A stretch of 60,494 bases of DNA from Bacteroidota bacterium (GCA_018266955.1 JAFDZI010000006.1:1-60494); one strand, 5' to 3'; positions 10,062-20,154 are shown, numbered from the stretch's first letter. Made by a program: numbers and translations. The notes: generated by a model not told the origin, from the sequence alone.

Positions 10062-10484
10062 ATGAAGAAAATATTTACAATTCAGAAGTTTCTCACAATT
10101 GCTTTAAGTGCAGTTTTTGCAGTGACCACCATTGGCACACTACAATCTTGCGGCGCTGATGGTGTAGAAGCGATTCCCAACCCAATCCCTGTAGAACATA
10201 AGGTTCAGTTTAAATTGACAGGAACCAACGCAGCAGTAACCAAAGCAGTAGTAATGATAGGATCGACCACTACAGAATTTGGTGCATTGAGTGGCAACAC
10301 TTGGGAAAGCGAAGAAATAAAAGTACCCACCTCCGAAGGATCTATTGCTCTTTCTGCCTATGCCACAGGTTCGGGACCAGCATCAGTACTAAAAGCGGAA
10401 ATATTTGTTGATGGCAAACTTGTAAAATTTGGTACCGCTAGCGGAACCGATATCAATGCATTAGCATTTTACACTTTCAAATAA
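10062..10484 (+). CDS. Small predicted lipoprotein of unknown function
   Basis: A 140-aa protein with a lysine-rich start, a hydrophobic segment and a lipobox TLQSC, giving acylation at Cys30. The mature part is beta-rich with alternating Thr/Val/Gly and no cysteine beyond the acylated one. It looks like a single Ig-like or beta-sandwich domain (VQFKLTGTNAAVTKAVVMIG, then AEIFVDGKLVKFGT). I do not recognise a family. It is transcribed alone, between the E1 gene and the SusC gene, and has its own terminator. Any link to the SusC/SusD pair downstream is only by position. Confidence 0.8.
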   Translation: MKKIFTIQKFLTIALSAVFAVTTIGTLQSCGADGVEAIPNPIPVEHKVQFKLTGTNAAVTKAVVMIGSTTTEFGALSGNTWESEEIKVPTSEGSIALSAYATGSGPASVLKAEIFVDGKLVKFGTASGTDINALAFYTFK

Positions 10485-10509
10485 ACCCAATCACTTTTTT
10501 ATAACCCGA

Positions 10510-10540
10510 AACTGCTTTAATTTTTAAAGCAGTTTTTTTT
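10510..10540 (+). terminator. Terminator of the small lipoprotein gene
   Basis: Perfect 11-bp stem AACTGCTTTAA / TTAAAGCAGTT with a 3-nt loop, followed by eight T. Confidence 0.9.
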
Positions 10541-10931
10541 ATCCAAAACCTAAAAGACTTATTGCGAAATTCATAATTTAAACAACAAAATATAGTAACA
10601 AGATTTTATAAATAACACAAATCCAATACAATTTAAAACATTAACTTTTACCTAGTATTTAATTGTAAATTTACACTAAATGCAATAGAACACAGATTTA
10701 ATAGACTAAATAAGCTCATTTTTAATAATTAATAATTTTATTATGCGATAAATACATTTTAATATATTTACAATATTACATTATAAAATTTAATATAAAT
10801 TTATTATCCCATCAAATAAACCCATCTTATTTACAAATTATATAATCAATATGTTTTTTTCAAAATTTATTAACATTTTTTAACTTATTTATGATTTTTT
10901 TTTCATATTTGCATTAACAAATAATAACGAT
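10541..10931 (+). other. AT-rich intergenic region upstream of susC
   Basis: These 391 bp are almost entirely A and T and hold no ORF I can support. CATATTTG at 10904-10911 matches the -7 consensus at all but the first base and sits 20 nt before the SusC start. It is therefore the likely promoter, though a weak one. No clear operator palindrome was seen. Confidence 0.5.
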
Positions 10932-13900
10932 ATGAAGAAAATAACCAAAAGTGTTTTAGCAATCGTGCTATCTTCTACTTTCGCAGTTATGAATGCGCAA
11001 CAAAAAGAAGAGAATGTTAAAACCAAAGACATCGAGGGTGTCGTAGTAACTGCCCTTGGTATTAAAAGAGAAAAAAAATCCTTGGGCTATGGCAGTCAGA
11101 GTGTAAAATCCGAAGACATCAACAAGACCCCTTCAGCAAACTTTAGTTCTAATTTATCTGGGAAAGTTGCTGGTTTAAGCATCAAATCCAGTGGAAATGT
11201 TGGAGGTTCAGTGGATGTTACATTAAGAGGCTACCGATCCATGACCGGAAACAACCAACCTTTATTCATTATTGATGGGACACCACTACTCAATGTATCC
11301 AACTCCATTACTTCCTCTGGACTTAATGTAGATACAGGGAATACAATTTCCGACATCAATCCAGATGACATTGCAGAAATGAATGTTCTTAAAGGTGCAG
11401 CAGCTACCGCTTTATATGGTTCAAGAGCAGCCAATGGAGCGATTATCATCACCACCAAGAAAGGTAAAAAATCTCAAAAACTAGATATTGAGTTCACCTC
11501 ATCCATTTCCGCCTCCATCATCAATAGAGAAACCTTCCCAACTTATCAAAATGTGTACGGACAAGGTTATGGACATGGCTACAGTTATGCCGCCAATGAT
11601 ATGTTCGACGATTACGGAGGGCAACCAATGGCGCCAACATACGAAGATGCTTCCTATGGTGCACCTTTCAATGCCAACCAATTGGTATGGCAATACAATG
11701 CTTTCATTCCTGGATCGTCAACTTTTGGGAAAGCGACTCCTTGGGTAGCCGCAGAGAACGATCCTTCTTATTTATTCAACACGGGTGTTACTTATAACAA
11801 TGCCGTGTCTTTTGGTAAATCCAATGAAGTTTCTTCTTTCCGATTATCCTACCAAAATGTATATGGAAACGACATACTTCCAAACACCAAATTGAATAAA
11901 AATGTAATCACCGGTACTGCTTCCTATAAAATTGCCGACAATTTAACTGCAAGTTTATACGCTACTTATGTCACCCAAAATACAGTAGGGAAAAACCCAA
12001 CTGGCTACCATGGTTTGACGGGTAACTTCAGACAATGGTGGGCTGTGAATGTGGACATGAAAGACCAAAAGGATTTATACTTCAATTCAGGAGGTAAAAA
12101 CTACTCTTGGAACATTAAAGATCCTTCTGACATCTCCCCTGCGTATTGGGACAACCCATATTTTAAATTGTACGAAAACTACATAACGGATTCCAGACAA
12201 AGATTTGCAGGAAATTTCTCCATTAATTACGATGTTTCCGATAAAATTAATATTCTAGCTCGTGCATCCCATGATGGATACAACTATTTCTTAGACGAAA
12301 GAAGAGCAGTAGGGTCTTTACCGGACAATATGTCTATAGGACCATCCTCTGGAGAACAACCTTCTGGATATGCAGTAGTGAATCAAAGAAGAAATGAAGA
12401 AAACTATGACTTAATTGGTACATTTAAGGATAAATATCTGAATGATAAATTAAGTTTCATGGGGTTAATCGGGACCAATGTGAATGTTCAATCTTTTTAT
12501 TCCAATTCCCAAAGTACACAAGGAGGTTTGTTCATCCCTGGTATTTACTCGGTAACCAACTCCGCAACAACGCCTAACCTACCGTCTATTACCGATACTT
12601 CTAAAAAAGTATATGGTATTTTCGGACAAGCAAGTTTCGGTATAGACGACACATATTTCTTGGAAGGTACTGTTAGAAACGACACTTCTTCTGCCTTACC
12701 AGAAAGCAATAGAAACTATTGGTACTACTCTGGTACCTTCAGTGGTGTTATTTCTAATTTACCATTCTTAAAAGATTCTTCTGTGTTAAATTTTGGTAAA
12801 GTGAGAGCATCGTATGCCGAAGTAGGAAACGACCTAGGTGCCAATCAATTATTAAATCAATATGGAGTTGTAACACCGTTTGGTGCTCCTACTTTCTCTT
12901 ACAATACCACGGCTAAAAACCCAGATTTGAAACCGGAAAGAACAAAATCTTATGAATTGGGGATTAACTTGCAATTCTTCAAAAACAGATTTGGTTTCGA
13001 TTTCTCTTGGTTTAGAAACGATACTCAAGATCAAATTTTGGCACTTCCAGTTTCCACAGCAACGGGTAATGCTGCAAAAGTTCAGAATGTGGGTAACATG
13101 AGATCCAAAGGTTTTGAAGTTTCTGTGAATATTGTTCCTGTGAAAACACAAAATTTCAAATGGGAAACAGACATTAACTGGTCTAACCCAAGATCTAAAG
13201 TTACCGAATTGGCTTCTGGTGTAGAAAACATCACACTAGGATCTTTCCAAGGTGGGGTAACTGTAAATGCTGCATTGGGTGAAGATTTTGGCGCCATCAA
13301 AGGAACTGACTTTGTAAGAGACCCGAATGGAAACCCAATAGTTGCTTCGAACGGAAAATACGCAAAAACCAATACCAACACCGTTATTGGAAACATGCAA
13401 GCTGATTGGTTTGGCTCTGTTATCAACAAAATCAACTATAAAAATCTAGCGCTATCTTTCCAAATCGATTGGAGACAAGGAGGACAAATCTTCTCGCTTG
13501 ACCAGTACTATGGACAAAATACAGGTATCTACCCAGAGCAAGTATTTACTAATGATTTGGGCAACCCAGTAAGAAACACAATTGCAGATGGTGGTGGTAT
13601 TATTTTACCAGGGGTTAAAAACATTGGCACTGCTGCAAATCCTCAGTATGTAGCCAATGATAAGAGAATTGACGCTTCTAGCACTGGAGCTTTTGGTTAT
13701 GGTTCTTATCCTGCATCTCAATTTGTATATGATGCAACTTATGTAAAATTAAGAGAACTTGCTCTTACCTATACTTTACCTAAAAGCTTATTGGAAAGTA
13801 CTTTCATCAAAGGTGCATCTGTTAGTTTAATCGGTAGCAACTTATGGATCATTAAGAAATACATCCCTTATGCTGACCCAGAATCTGGCTTAAGTGCTGG

Positions 13901-13976
13901 AAATGTTCAAGGATATCAAACCAGTCCATTACCAACTACCAGAACTTATTCTTTCAGCGTAAAGCTTAATTTCTAA
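10932..13976 (+). CDS. SusC/RagA family TonB-dependent outer membrane transporter
   Basis: A 1014-aa TonB-dependent transporter for import of a bound nutrient across the outer membrane. The signal peptide ends MNAQ near residue 23. A TonB-box-like segment follows directly (IEGVVVTALGIKREKKSLGY). The plug domain has the family motifs SGKVAGL, LRGYRS, PLFIIDG and the plug end ALYGSRAANGAIIITTKKG. The rest is a beta-barrel ending in an aromatic residue (SVKLNF). It lacks the carboxypeptidase-regulatory-like domain that many SusC proteins carry before the plug. It is paired with the SusD gene 30 nt downstream. The substrate is unknown: no glycoside hydrolase, peptidase or sensor is adjacent. Confidence 0.95.
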   Translation: MKKITKSVLAIVLSSTFAVMNAQQKEENVKTKDIEGVVVTALGIKREKKSLGYGSQSVKSEDINKTPSANFSSNLSGKVAGLSIKSSGNVGGSVDVTLRGYRSMTGNNQPLFIIDGTPLLNVSNSITSSGLNVDTGNTISDINPDDIAEMNVLKGAAATALYGSRAANGAIIITTKKGKKSQKLDIEFTSSISASIINRETFPTYQNVYGQGYGHGYSYAANDMFDDYGGQPMAPTYEDASYGAPFNANQLVWQYNAFIPGSSTFGKATPWVAAENDPSYLFNTGVTYNNAVSFGKSNEVSSFRLSYQNVYGNDILPNTKLNKNVITGTASYKIADNLTASLYATYVTQNTVGKNPTGYHGLTGNFRQWWAVNVDMKDQKDLYFNSGGKNYSWNIKDPSDISPAYWDNPYFKLYENYITDSRQRFAGNFSINYDVSDKINILARASHDGYNYFLDERRAVGSLPDNMSIGPSSGEQPSGYAVVNQRRNEENYDLIGTFKDKYLNDKLSFMGLIGTNVNVQSFYSNSQSTQGGLFIPGIYSVTNSATTPNLPSITDTSKKVYGIFGQASFGIDDTYFLEGTVRNDTSSALPESNRNYWYYSGTFSGVISNLPFLKDSSVLNFGKVRASYAEVGNDLGANQLLNQYGVVTPFGAPTFSYNTTAKNPDLKPERTKSYELGINLQFFKNRFGFDFSWFRNDTQDQILALPVSTATGNAAKVQNVGNMRSKGFEVSVNIVPVKTQNFKWETDINWSNPRSKVTELASGVENITLGSFQGGVTVNAALGEDFGAIKGTDFVRDPNGNPIVASNGKYAKTNTNTVIGNMQADWFGSVINKINYKNLALSFQIDWRQGGQIFSLDQYYGQNTGIYPEQVFTNDLGNPVRNTIADGGGIILPGVKNIGTAANPQYVANDKRIDASSTGAFGYGSYPASQFVYDATYVKLRELALTYTLPKSLLESTFIKGASVSLIGSNLWIIKKYIPYADPESGLSAGNVQGYQTSPLPTTRTYSFSVKLNF

Positions 13977-14006
13977 ATTTTGTTAAATTATTAAATTTTA
14001 ATCAAC

Positions 14007-15449
14007 ATGAAAAAAATATTAGCATCAATTATACTTACTGCATCCGTATTACAATCTTGTGATAACGAAGCATTAACAGATCTTAATAAAGATCCGAATA
14101 GCTACTATACCACCGTACCCATTACCTTGGTTACATACGCAGAAAAACAAATGTCGGATTACCTGAACACACCTAATGTTAACAACAACAACCTTAGGCT
14201 AACCATGCAGTATTGGCAAGAAACAACTTACCTAGACGAGAGTAGATATGATTTCATTACCAGAAAGGTAACCAACCAGACATGGACATACATGTATGTA
14301 CGAGTATTGAAAAACTTAGAGCAAGCTAAAAAGATTATCAAAGATTATAATCCAACAGCTTCTGAAGCGGCTACTTGGCCAACCACCATGAAAAACCAAT
14401 TGGCCATTATCGATATGTTGCAAATTTATGCATACCAAACTTTGGTGGACACCAATGGTGATGTCCCTTATTCCGAATCTTTGGATGTGGACAAATATCC
14501 ATTACCAAAATATGACGATGCGGCTACCGTGTACACCCAATTAATCTCAAGACTACAAGCGGATCTTGCCAACATAGACACCAGTGGACAAAGTTTTGCA
14601 GAGCCATATTATAATGGGAATATGAACAATTGGAAAAAATTTGGTAATTCACTTTTACTTAAATTAGGAATCGCCATCGCTGACTCACATCCTACATTGG
14701 CACAAAGTACTTGCCAAACAGCAATTACAGGTGGCGTATTTGCTTCCGGAGCAGACGATTGCTTATTGTCCTACTTTGCTGATTCTCCAAATTTCAACCC
14801 ATTATACGAAAATTTGGTTGCCAGCAATAGAAACGACTTTGTAGCTGGAAAAACTATTGTTGACAAAATGAATGCAACAGCAGATGTTAGAAGATCTGAA
14901 TATTTCCAACTAAGAGGTGGGATCTACAAAGGCGGCACAATTGGCGCAAGCTCTCCTTTCGGTAGTTATTCTCCTGCGGGTCAGTTCGCATACGAACCTA
15001 CCACAAAAGGAATTTTATTAAATTATACCGAAGTAGCCTTCTACCTTGCTGAGGCCTCTGCAAGATGGAATATTGGAGGATCGGCAGCAACCAATTACGA
15101 CAATGCAGTGACTGCTTCATTCCTACAATGGGGGAAAACCGCAGCCGATGCAAACGTATATTTAACGGCTAACCCTTACGATGCTACCAACTGGAAAAAA
15201 TCCATCGGAACCGAAGCATGGTTGGCAATGTACAACCAACCAATGCAATCTTGGAACTTTTGGAGAAGATTAGATTACCCTGTATTGGCTCCTGCTGCAA
15301 ATGCTGTGGCTGAATCCAACAATTTAGTACCAGTTCGTTTGCAATACCCAATTTCAGAACAATCAACCAATCCTACCAATTACGCAGCTGGATCTGCAGC
15401 TATAGGTGGAGATAAATTGTACACTAAATTGTTCTGGGACAAATTTTAA
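14007..15449 (+). CDS. SusD/RagB family nutrient-binding lipoprotein
   Basis: The 480-aa surface lipoprotein partner of the upstream SusC. The lipobox is VLQSC, with acylation at Cys18. The next residues (DNEALTDLNKDPNSYY) are typical of the SusD-like subgroup. Helical TPR-like segments include WTYMYVRVLKNLEQAKKII and AIIDMLQIYAYQTLVDTNGD, and FSEP/PYSESL-like motifs follow. The C-terminal part has the family's AEASARWNIGG region. By family knowledge it caps the SusC barrel and binds the ligand. The terminator lies directly after the gene. Confidence 0.93.
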   Translation: MKKILASIILTASVLQSCDNEALTDLNKDPNSYYTTVPITLVTYAEKQMSDYLNTPNVNNNNLRLTMQYWQETTYLDESRYDFITRKVTNQTWTYMYVRVLKNLEQAKKIIKDYNPTASEAATWPTTMKNQLAIIDMLQIYAYQTLVDTNGDVPYSESLDVDKYPLPKYDDAATVYTQLISRLQADLANIDTSGQSFAEPYYNGNMNNWKKFGNSLLLKLGIAIADSHPTLAQSTCQTAITGGVFASGADDCLLSYFADSPNFNPLYENLVASNRNDFVAGKTIVDKMNATADVRRSEYFQLRGGIYKGGTIGASSPFGSYSPAGQFAYEPTTKGILLNYTEVAFYLAEASARWNIGGSAATNYDNAVTASFLQWGKTAADANVYLTANPYDATNWKKSIGTEAWLAMYNQPMQSWNFWRRLDYPVLAPAANAVAESNNLVPVRLQYPISEQSTNPTNYAAGSAAIGGDKLYTKLFWDKF

Positions 15450-15474
15450 TATTATTTTTTACATTCATATGATG

Positions 15475-15504
15475 AATAGGGCTACTCCTTTGAGTAGTCC
15501 TATT
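15475..15504. terminator. Bidirectional terminator between susD and the urea transporter gene
   Basis: A 13-bp stem (one G.U pair) with loop CTTT, T-rich on both flanks. It overlaps the last codons of the converging urea transporter gene. Confidence 0.8.
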
Positions 15505-16372
15505 TATTTTGAGTCAAACCCAATTTAGCATCCAACCATAAAATACACCAAGATCCCAATACAAAAGGAAGGGTAAAATAACCACCCACCCATTGAAACG
15601 CATTTGAAAACCGAAACATCAAAAGATGAAAAAATAAGGTAACTCCAAAACCAAGCATCATTTTGATTGCATGAAACTTACTATTTCCTGCGAAAACCAA
15701 AGTTGTAAGTAGTACATTAAAACCAAACAATCCCAATGCATTATCTGTCTGTATTCCCTCAAAATTCATCATTATAAGAACCGAAAGAAAGGAAGCCAAA
15801 AAAGCTACTATTGTTGCTCGAAAATGAGCAAACATCAGCCCCAATAAAATTAAAACTCCAGACAGAAAATTCGATTGAAAAACCACTTCTCCAAAACCAC
15901 GAATCCCAGCTTGAAAAAAATTAAACTGAGGAGTGAAAGGATTAACTTCTATTTTATTGAGGCTAAAAGTCATAGAAACAACATACAGAAACCAAGTAAT
16001 TAATATAAAAGGCAATGTAAAAACGGGTAACTTTCTAACGATGCAATAATGTTGTATAACTCCCGCCAAAACACCTCCCATCACTACTAAAATCCAAAGC
16101 AAAATAGTGGGTTGAAAAACACTAAGCAACGCAATACCAACCAAAGCTGGACTAAAACCATATAATCCCGATTGAATATTTTCTTTTGAAAAACCAAATA
16201 CCAACGAAACAATAGTTGAGCTAAAAATCGCTAAGAGCGCTGCTACTAAAGCCAAAATATTCCCAATACCAATTCCTATGGCAATCAACAAGCCTGCAAT
16301 CCAGCTTTTCTGTAAAAAAATTTGAGAAAAACCATTCAAAATCGCTACTAAAAAATTTCTTAATGCGGTCAT
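15500..16372 (-). CDS. Urea transporter family membrane protein
   Basis: A 290-aa integral membrane protein with about ten hydrophobic segments. GLYGFSPALVGIAL and, in the second half, the matching LGLFGFNVLLTTLVF show the two-fold repeat of the UT family. Other family-like stretches are VVFQSNFLSGVLILLGL and FTLPFVLGSW. UT proteins are channel-like facilitators of urea. No urease gene is in the window, so the physiological context is open. I start at the ATG at 16372; the longer reading frame begins with a TTG inside the promoter box. Confidence 0.85.
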   Translation of the reverse strand: MTALRNFLVAILNGFSQIFLQKSWIAGLLIAIGIGIGNILALVAALLAIFSSTIVSLVFGFSKENIQSGLYGFSPALVGIALLSVFQPTILLWILVVMGGVLAGVIQHYCIVRKLPVFTLPFILITWFLYVVSMTFSLNKIEVNPFTPQFNFFQAGIRGFGEVVFQSNFLSGVLILLGLMFAHFRATIVAFLASFLSVLIMMNFEGIQTDNALGLFGFNVLLTTLVFAGNSKFHAIKMMLGFGVTLFFHLLMFRFSNAFQWVGGYFTLPFVLGSWCILWLDAKLGLTQNK

Positions 16373-16390
16373 ACTTGTATTTTTAATTGA

Positions 16391-16398
16391 CAAAGATA
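16391..16398 (-). promoter_or_regulatory. Promoter -7 box of the urea transporter gene
   Basis: Minus-strand TATCTTTG, an exact TAnnTTTG match, 18 nt before the chosen ATG at 16372. Confidence 0.55.
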
Positions 16399-16468
16399 AG
16401 CATGGATTTTAATAAAAAATGGAGACTGCATTCCAATACAATCTCCACTAATTTGATAAAATTCAAGA

Positions 16469-17764
16469 CTAAACCAACTTCAAAATAAAGTAGTTTTTCT
16501 TTCCTTTTTGCAATAACAAAAACTGGTGATCGATAAGATGAGATTCTGCTGCTACAAAGCTTTCATTTACCTTTTCTTTGTTTACAGAGATGGCATTGCC
16601 TTGTAATTCTCTTTTGGCTTCACCTTTGGATTTTAAGAATCCGGAAACATCCGATAATAAGTCAATTATAATAGTCCCTAAAACTTCTTTTTTTGCTACT
16701 TCTTTTTGTGGAACTCCATCAAAAATATCCAAGAAGGTATCTTCATCAAGAGAAACCAAATCCTCTGCTGTAGATCGGCCGAAAAGAATTTCTGATGCCT
16801 TCAGGGCTTTCTCATACTCTTCTTGTCCATGTACCCAAACGGTCACTTCTTCTGCCAATTTTTTCTGTAATTTTCTTTCATGAGGAGCCAATTGATGTTC
16901 CACAATTAAAGCTTCTATTTCTTCTTTACCCAAAAAGGTATAGAATTTTATAAATCGTTCGGCATCAGTATCGGTTGCATTTAACCAAAATTGGTAAAAA
17001 CGGTAAGGGGAAGTTTTCTTTTTATCCAACCAATAGTTTTCTCCACTTTCAGATTTTCCAAACTTGGAACCATCGGCTTTAGTGATTAATGGAATGGTAA
17101 GAGCAAAAGCTTCTCCTTGAACTTTTCTACGGATTAGCTCGGTTCCTGTGGTGATATTTCCCCATTGATCAGTTCCACCCATTTGCAATTTCACTCCTTG
17201 GTTGTGGTATAAGTGTAGAAAATCATAGCCTTGCAAAAGTTGGTAGGTAAATTCGGTAAAGCTCATCCCTTCTGCACCCCCTTCACCTGTAAATCTTCTT
17301 TTAACAGAGTCTTTAGCCATCATATAATTCACCGTAATGTTTTTACCGATATCACGAATGAATTCCAGGAAAGAAAAATCCTTCATCCAATCGTAATTAT
17401 TTACCAAAACAGCTGCATTAGGCTCATTTCCATCGAATTTTAAAAATCGAGAAAGTTGGTTTTTCAAACAATCTACATAATAATTTAGGGTTTGTTCATC
17501 GAGAATATTTCGTTCAGATGATTTACCCGACGGATCTCCAATCATACCTGTGGCACCTCCAACCAAAGCCATTGGTCGGTGTCCATGTAATTGAAAATGA
17601 GCCAAAATTTTTATCTGAACAAGACTTCCAATGTGTAGTGAATCGGCAGTTGGGTCGAATCCGATGTAGGCCGTAGTCATCTCTTTATTGAGTTGTTCTT
17701 CGGTACCCGGCATCATATCGGCAAACAAGCCACGCCATTTCAGTTCTTCTATAAAAGCGTTCAT
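16469..17764 (-). CDS. tyrS: Tyrosyl-tRNA synthetase
   Basis: A class I aminoacyl-tRNA synthetase of 431 aa that charges tRNA-Tyr. The HIGH-like motif is HIGSL, preceded by GFDPTADSL. The KMSKS-like motif is KFGKS. The tyrosine-binding region includes [12 protein letters not shown] and [14 protein letters not shown]-terminal S4-like RNA-binding domain ends the protein ([11 protein letters not shown] ... [17 protein letters not shown]). The reading frame is open for 24 more codons upstream, but that stretch spans the promoter. The ATG giving [12 protein letters not shown] fits the family N-terminus. It diverges from the sigma factor gene. Confidence 0.97.
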   Translation of the reverse strand: MNAFIEELKWRGLFADMMPGTEEQLNKEMTTAYIGFDPTADSLHIGSLVQIKILAHFQLHGHRPMALVGGATGMIGDPSGKSSERNILDEQTLNYYVDCLKNQLSRFLKFDGNEPNAAVLVNNYDWMKDFSFLEFIRDIGKNITVNYMMAKDSVKRRFTGEGGAEGMSFTEFTYQLLQGYDFLHLYHNQGVKLQMGGTDQWGNITTGTELIRRKVQGEAFALTIPLITKADGSKFGKSESGENYWLDKKKTSPYRFYQFWLNATDTDAERFIKFYTFLGKEEIEALIVEHQLAPHERKLQKKLAEEVTVWVHGQEEYEKALKASEILFGRSTAEDLVSLDEDTFLDIFDGVPQKEVAKKEVLGTIIIDLLSDVSGFLKSKGEAKRELQGNAISVNKEKVNESFVAAESHLIDHQFLLLQKGKKNYFILKLV

Positions 17765-17783
17765 ATTAAAAAAAATTAAGTGG

Positions 17784-17791
17784 CAAAGATA
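17784..17791 (-). promoter_or_regulatory. Promoter -7 box of tyrS
   Basis: Minus-strand TATCTTTG, an exact consensus match, 19 nt before the tyrS ATG. It supports the shorter start. Confidence 0.6.
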
Positions 17792-17846
17792 AGTGAATTT
17801 GTTGAAAGAATGCCAGATTAATGCGCCATTCCACATTGAAATTCCC

Positions 17847-17854
17847 TATATTTG
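17847..17854 (+). promoter_or_regulatory. Promoter -7 box of the sigma factor gene, predicting a leaderless mRNA
   Basis: TATATTTG is an exact TAnnTTTG match with 7 nt to the ATG at 17862. The predicted start of transcription is within a few bases of the codon. Confidence 0.6.
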
Positions 17855-17861
17855 TGATGTC

Positions 17862-18416
17862 ATGGAAAATAAAAACCTATTAAAACTGATCCGCTTAGCG
17901 ATACAGAAAGACCAAAAATCGCAAACACAACTCATCAACACTTATTGGGAAGTGGTTTTTTCTTTTATCATGAAAAAAGTTCAAGATGTACAAATTTCAG
18001 ATGAACTCACGGTGAGTGTCTTTACCAAAGTTCTTGCAAAACTCAACTTATACGACCCAGATTTTCAATTTAAAACTTGGCTTTTAACCATTGCTCAAAA
18101 CACCGTTATCGATTTTTGGCGTAAAAACAACAATACGCAAGAAACCATTTCCGAAAACTGGCACGAAGCAAAAGACCTCATCGTGCAATCGCCAGAGGAC
18201 TTATTAATCTCAGAGGAGGAGCAACAAAAAATACATCATATCATTTCTGGTATGGATAGTCATTATCAGAAAATCATTCAGTTGCGTTTTTATGAAGAAA
18301 AAAGCATCAAAGAAATTGCAGAAGAGCTTAATCTAACTATTGCCAATACCAAAGTGCGAATTATGCGTGCAAAAAAAATCCTTGCCGAATTACTCAGAGA
18401 ATATAAAGAACGATAA
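17862..18416 (+). CDS. RNA polymerase sigma-70 family factor (ECF type)
   Basis: A 184-aa ECF-like sigma factor. Region 2 is in the first half (FTKVLAKLNLYDPDFQFKTW, then IAQNTVIDFWRK) and region 4 is near the end (HYQKIIQLRFYEEKSIKEIA followed by LNLTIANTKVRIMRAKKILAEL, a helix-turn-helix). No anti-sigma factor or FecR-like gene is adjacent; lipA follows 101 nt downstream with its own promoter. It may therefore be an orphan sigma factor of the kind common in flavobacteria. I start at 17862 because an in-frame ATG at 17793 lies upstream of the promoter box. The regulon cannot be read from the sequence. Confidence 0.9.
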   Translation: MENKNLLKLIRLAIQKDQKSQTQLINTYWEVVFSFIMKKVQDVQISDELTVSVFTKVLAKLNLYDPDFQFKTWLLTIAQNTVIDFWRKNNNTQETISENWHEAKDLIVQSPEDLLISEEEQQKIHHIISGMDSHYQKIIQLRFYEEKSIKEIAEELNLTIANTKVRIMRAKKILAELLREYKER

Positions 18417-18492
18417 GATTTTTGTTTTATTTTCAAAACCTGCAAGGACTTTTTACGACCATCAAAAATTAGTGCATCCCAGCGAAATTGCT

Positions 18493-18500
18493 TAATTTTG
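18493..18500 (+). promoter_or_regulatory. Promoter -7 box of lipA
   Basis: TAATTTTG matches TAnnTTTG, 17 nt before the lipA ATG at 18518. An out-of-frame ATG occurs only 1 nt after the box. Confidence 0.5.
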
Positions 18501-18517
18501 CATGAAATTTTTAAACA

Positions 18518-19384
18518 ATGGACAACTTACCACAAGATACTACCATACAAAAACCCAAATGGATCCGTGTAAAACTCCCAACGGGTAAAAATTATCGAGA
18601 GCTTCGTACTTTGGTGGATAAATATAAGCTGAACACCATTTGCCAGAGCGGAAGTTGTCCCAATATGGGAGAATGCTGGGGCTATGGAACAGCAACCTTT
18701 ATGATTTTAGGTAACATCTGTACCCGAAGTTGTGGCTTTTGTGGGGTAAAAACCGGTAAACCGATGGATGTTAATTGGGATGAACCCGAAAAAGTTGCAA
18801 GATCCATCAAATTAATGAACATCAAACATGCGGTACTGACCTCTGTGGACAGAGATGACCTGAAAGATATGGGCTCTATACTTTGGGCAGAAACGGTGAA
18901 TGCCGTACGAAGAATTTCCCCAGGAACAACGATGGAAACGCTAATTCCAGATTTCCAAGGAATCCACAAACACCTAGACAGATTGGTGGAAGTGGCTCCT
19001 GAAGTGATTTCTCACAATATGGAAACTGTAAAAAGATTGACAAGAGAAGTTAGGATACAGGCCAAATATGAAAGGAGTCTTGAGGTACTTAAGTATTTGA
19101 AAGAAGCAGGACAAAGAAGAACCAAAACGGGTATTATGCTAGGTTTAGGCGAAGAAAAAGACGAAGTTTTCCAAGCCATAGAAGATGTACGAAATGCCGA
19201 TGTGGATGTGATTACCCTTGGACAATATTTACAACCCACCAAAAAACATTTGCCTGTAAAGAAATTCATCACTCCCGAAGAATTTGATGAATTTGGTGCT
19301 TTTGCCAAGAGCTTAGGCTTCAGACATGTAGAAAGTTCTCCTTTGGTACGATCTTCTTATCATGCGGAAAAGCACATTCATTAA
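18518..19384 (+). CDS. lipA: Lipoyl synthase
   Basis: A radical-SAM enzyme of 288 aa that inserts two sulfurs into protein-bound octanoyl groups to make lipoyl cofactor. The auxiliary-cluster motif is [12 protein letters not shown] (C-x4-C-x5-C). The radical-SAM motif is CTRSCGFC. The C-terminal RSSYHAEKH carries the serine that ligates the auxiliary cluster in known LipA structures. All key residues are present. The product is used by 2-oxo acid dehydrogenases such as the E1-linked complex encoded at 7.9 kb. It is monocistronic. Confidence 0.98.
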   Translation: MDNLPQDTTIQKPKWIRVKLPTGKNYRELRTLVDKYKLNTICQSGSCPNMGECWGYGTATFMILGNICTRSCGFCGVKTGKPMDVNWDEPEKVARSIKLMNIKHAVLTSVDRDDLKDMGSILWAETVNAVRRISPGTTMETLIPDFQGIHKHLDRLVEVAPEVISHNMETVKRLTREVRIQAKYERSLEVLKYLKEAGQRRTKTGIMLGLGEEKDEVFQAIEDVRNADVDVITLGQYLQPTKKHLPVKKFITPEEFDEFGAFAKSLGFRHVESSPLVRSSYHAEKHIH

Positions 19385-19407
19385 TCCAAAAAATAAGACA
19401 AAAAAAT

Positions 19408-19440
19408 AAAAGACTTCCCAGTACTGAGAAGTCTTTTTAT
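19408..19440. terminator. Bidirectional terminator between lipA and the DedA gene
   Basis: A 10-bp stem AAAAGACTTC / GAAGTCTTTT with a 10-nt loop, A-rich before and T-rich after. Confidence 0.85.
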
Positions 19441-19465
19441 TATTAACAACGGTAAGAAATAATAA

Positions 19466-20134
19466 TTATCTTTCGGTTTTAGATTTACCAAAAATCAATT
19501 TAAAAATCACTGGTAAAGTGGTTATCAAAACAATAACTAAAATAATCAGTTCAAGGTGTTTCTTAAGATCGATACCAAATTGATCTCTGAACAATGCATC
19601 CAAATAATGACCTGCAAAAATAAGCGAGAATGACCAAGCAAAAGCGCCAACCACATTATCGAACATGAATTTCTTTTTGTCCATTTCCACAATCCCAGCT
19701 ACGATAGGGACAAAAGTTCTTACAATAGGTAAAAATCGAGCGCCAATTACTGCAAAAGCACCATGCTCTTCAAAAAAATCATGTGCCTTGAAAAGGTACT
19801 TCTTTTTGAATAAGAAGCTATCTTGTCTTTGGTATAAAGATGGCCCTGTTTTTCTACCAAACCAATAGCCAACAGTATTCCCAATGATACCCGCTATGGC
19901 AACAGAAGTTGCTAAAATTGTTGTATTTAGAAAGTCGCCTACATCTATTCCGAAGGTTTCTTTCATTATTTCAACAGCGTATATTCCAGAGACAAACAAG
20001 AGCGAATCTCCAGGAAGAAAAAACCCTACAAACAAACCGGTTTCTGCAAAAACGATAAAAAGCACCAACCAAAATCCACCTAATTGAATGTAATACTCAG
20101 GATTGAGTAATTCTTGCCATTGAAAATCTCCCAT
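19466..20134 (-). CDS. DedA family membrane protein
   Basis: A 222-aa inner-membrane protein of the DedA/VTT superfamily. Family hallmarks are the re-entrant segment FAETGLFVGFFLPGDSLLF, the GNTVGYWFGRKTGPSLY stretch, and GARFLPIVRTFVPIVAG with its conserved arginines. DedA proteins are linked to lipid-carrier recycling and membrane homeostasis, including undecaprenyl phosphate flipping for some members; which role applies here is unknown. It is transcribed alone from its own promoter. Confidence 0.92.
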   Translation of the reverse strand: MGDFQWQELLNPEYYIQLGGFWLVLFIVFAETGLFVGFFLPGDSLLFVSGIYAVEIMKETFGIDVGDFLNTTILATSVAIAGIIGNTVGYWFGRKTGPSLYQRQDSFLFKKKYLFKAHDFFEEHGAFAVIGARFLPIVRTFVPIVAGIVEMDKKKFMFDNVVGAFAWSFSLIFAGHYLDALFRDQFGIDLKKHLELIILVIVLITTLPVIFKLIFGKSKTER

Positions 20135-20154
20135 AATAGTTTAAAAATTGAACG

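Noticed and set aside
17765..17836. N-terminal extension of tyrS by 24 codons
   Set aside because: It overlaps the tyrS promoter box (17784-17791) and the divergent promoter region; the ATG at 17764 matches the family N-terminus.
17793..17861. Upstream ATG for the sigma factor at 17793
   Set aside because: It lies before the -7 box at 17847, so the codon would not be in the transcript; the extra residues do not look like sigma region 2.
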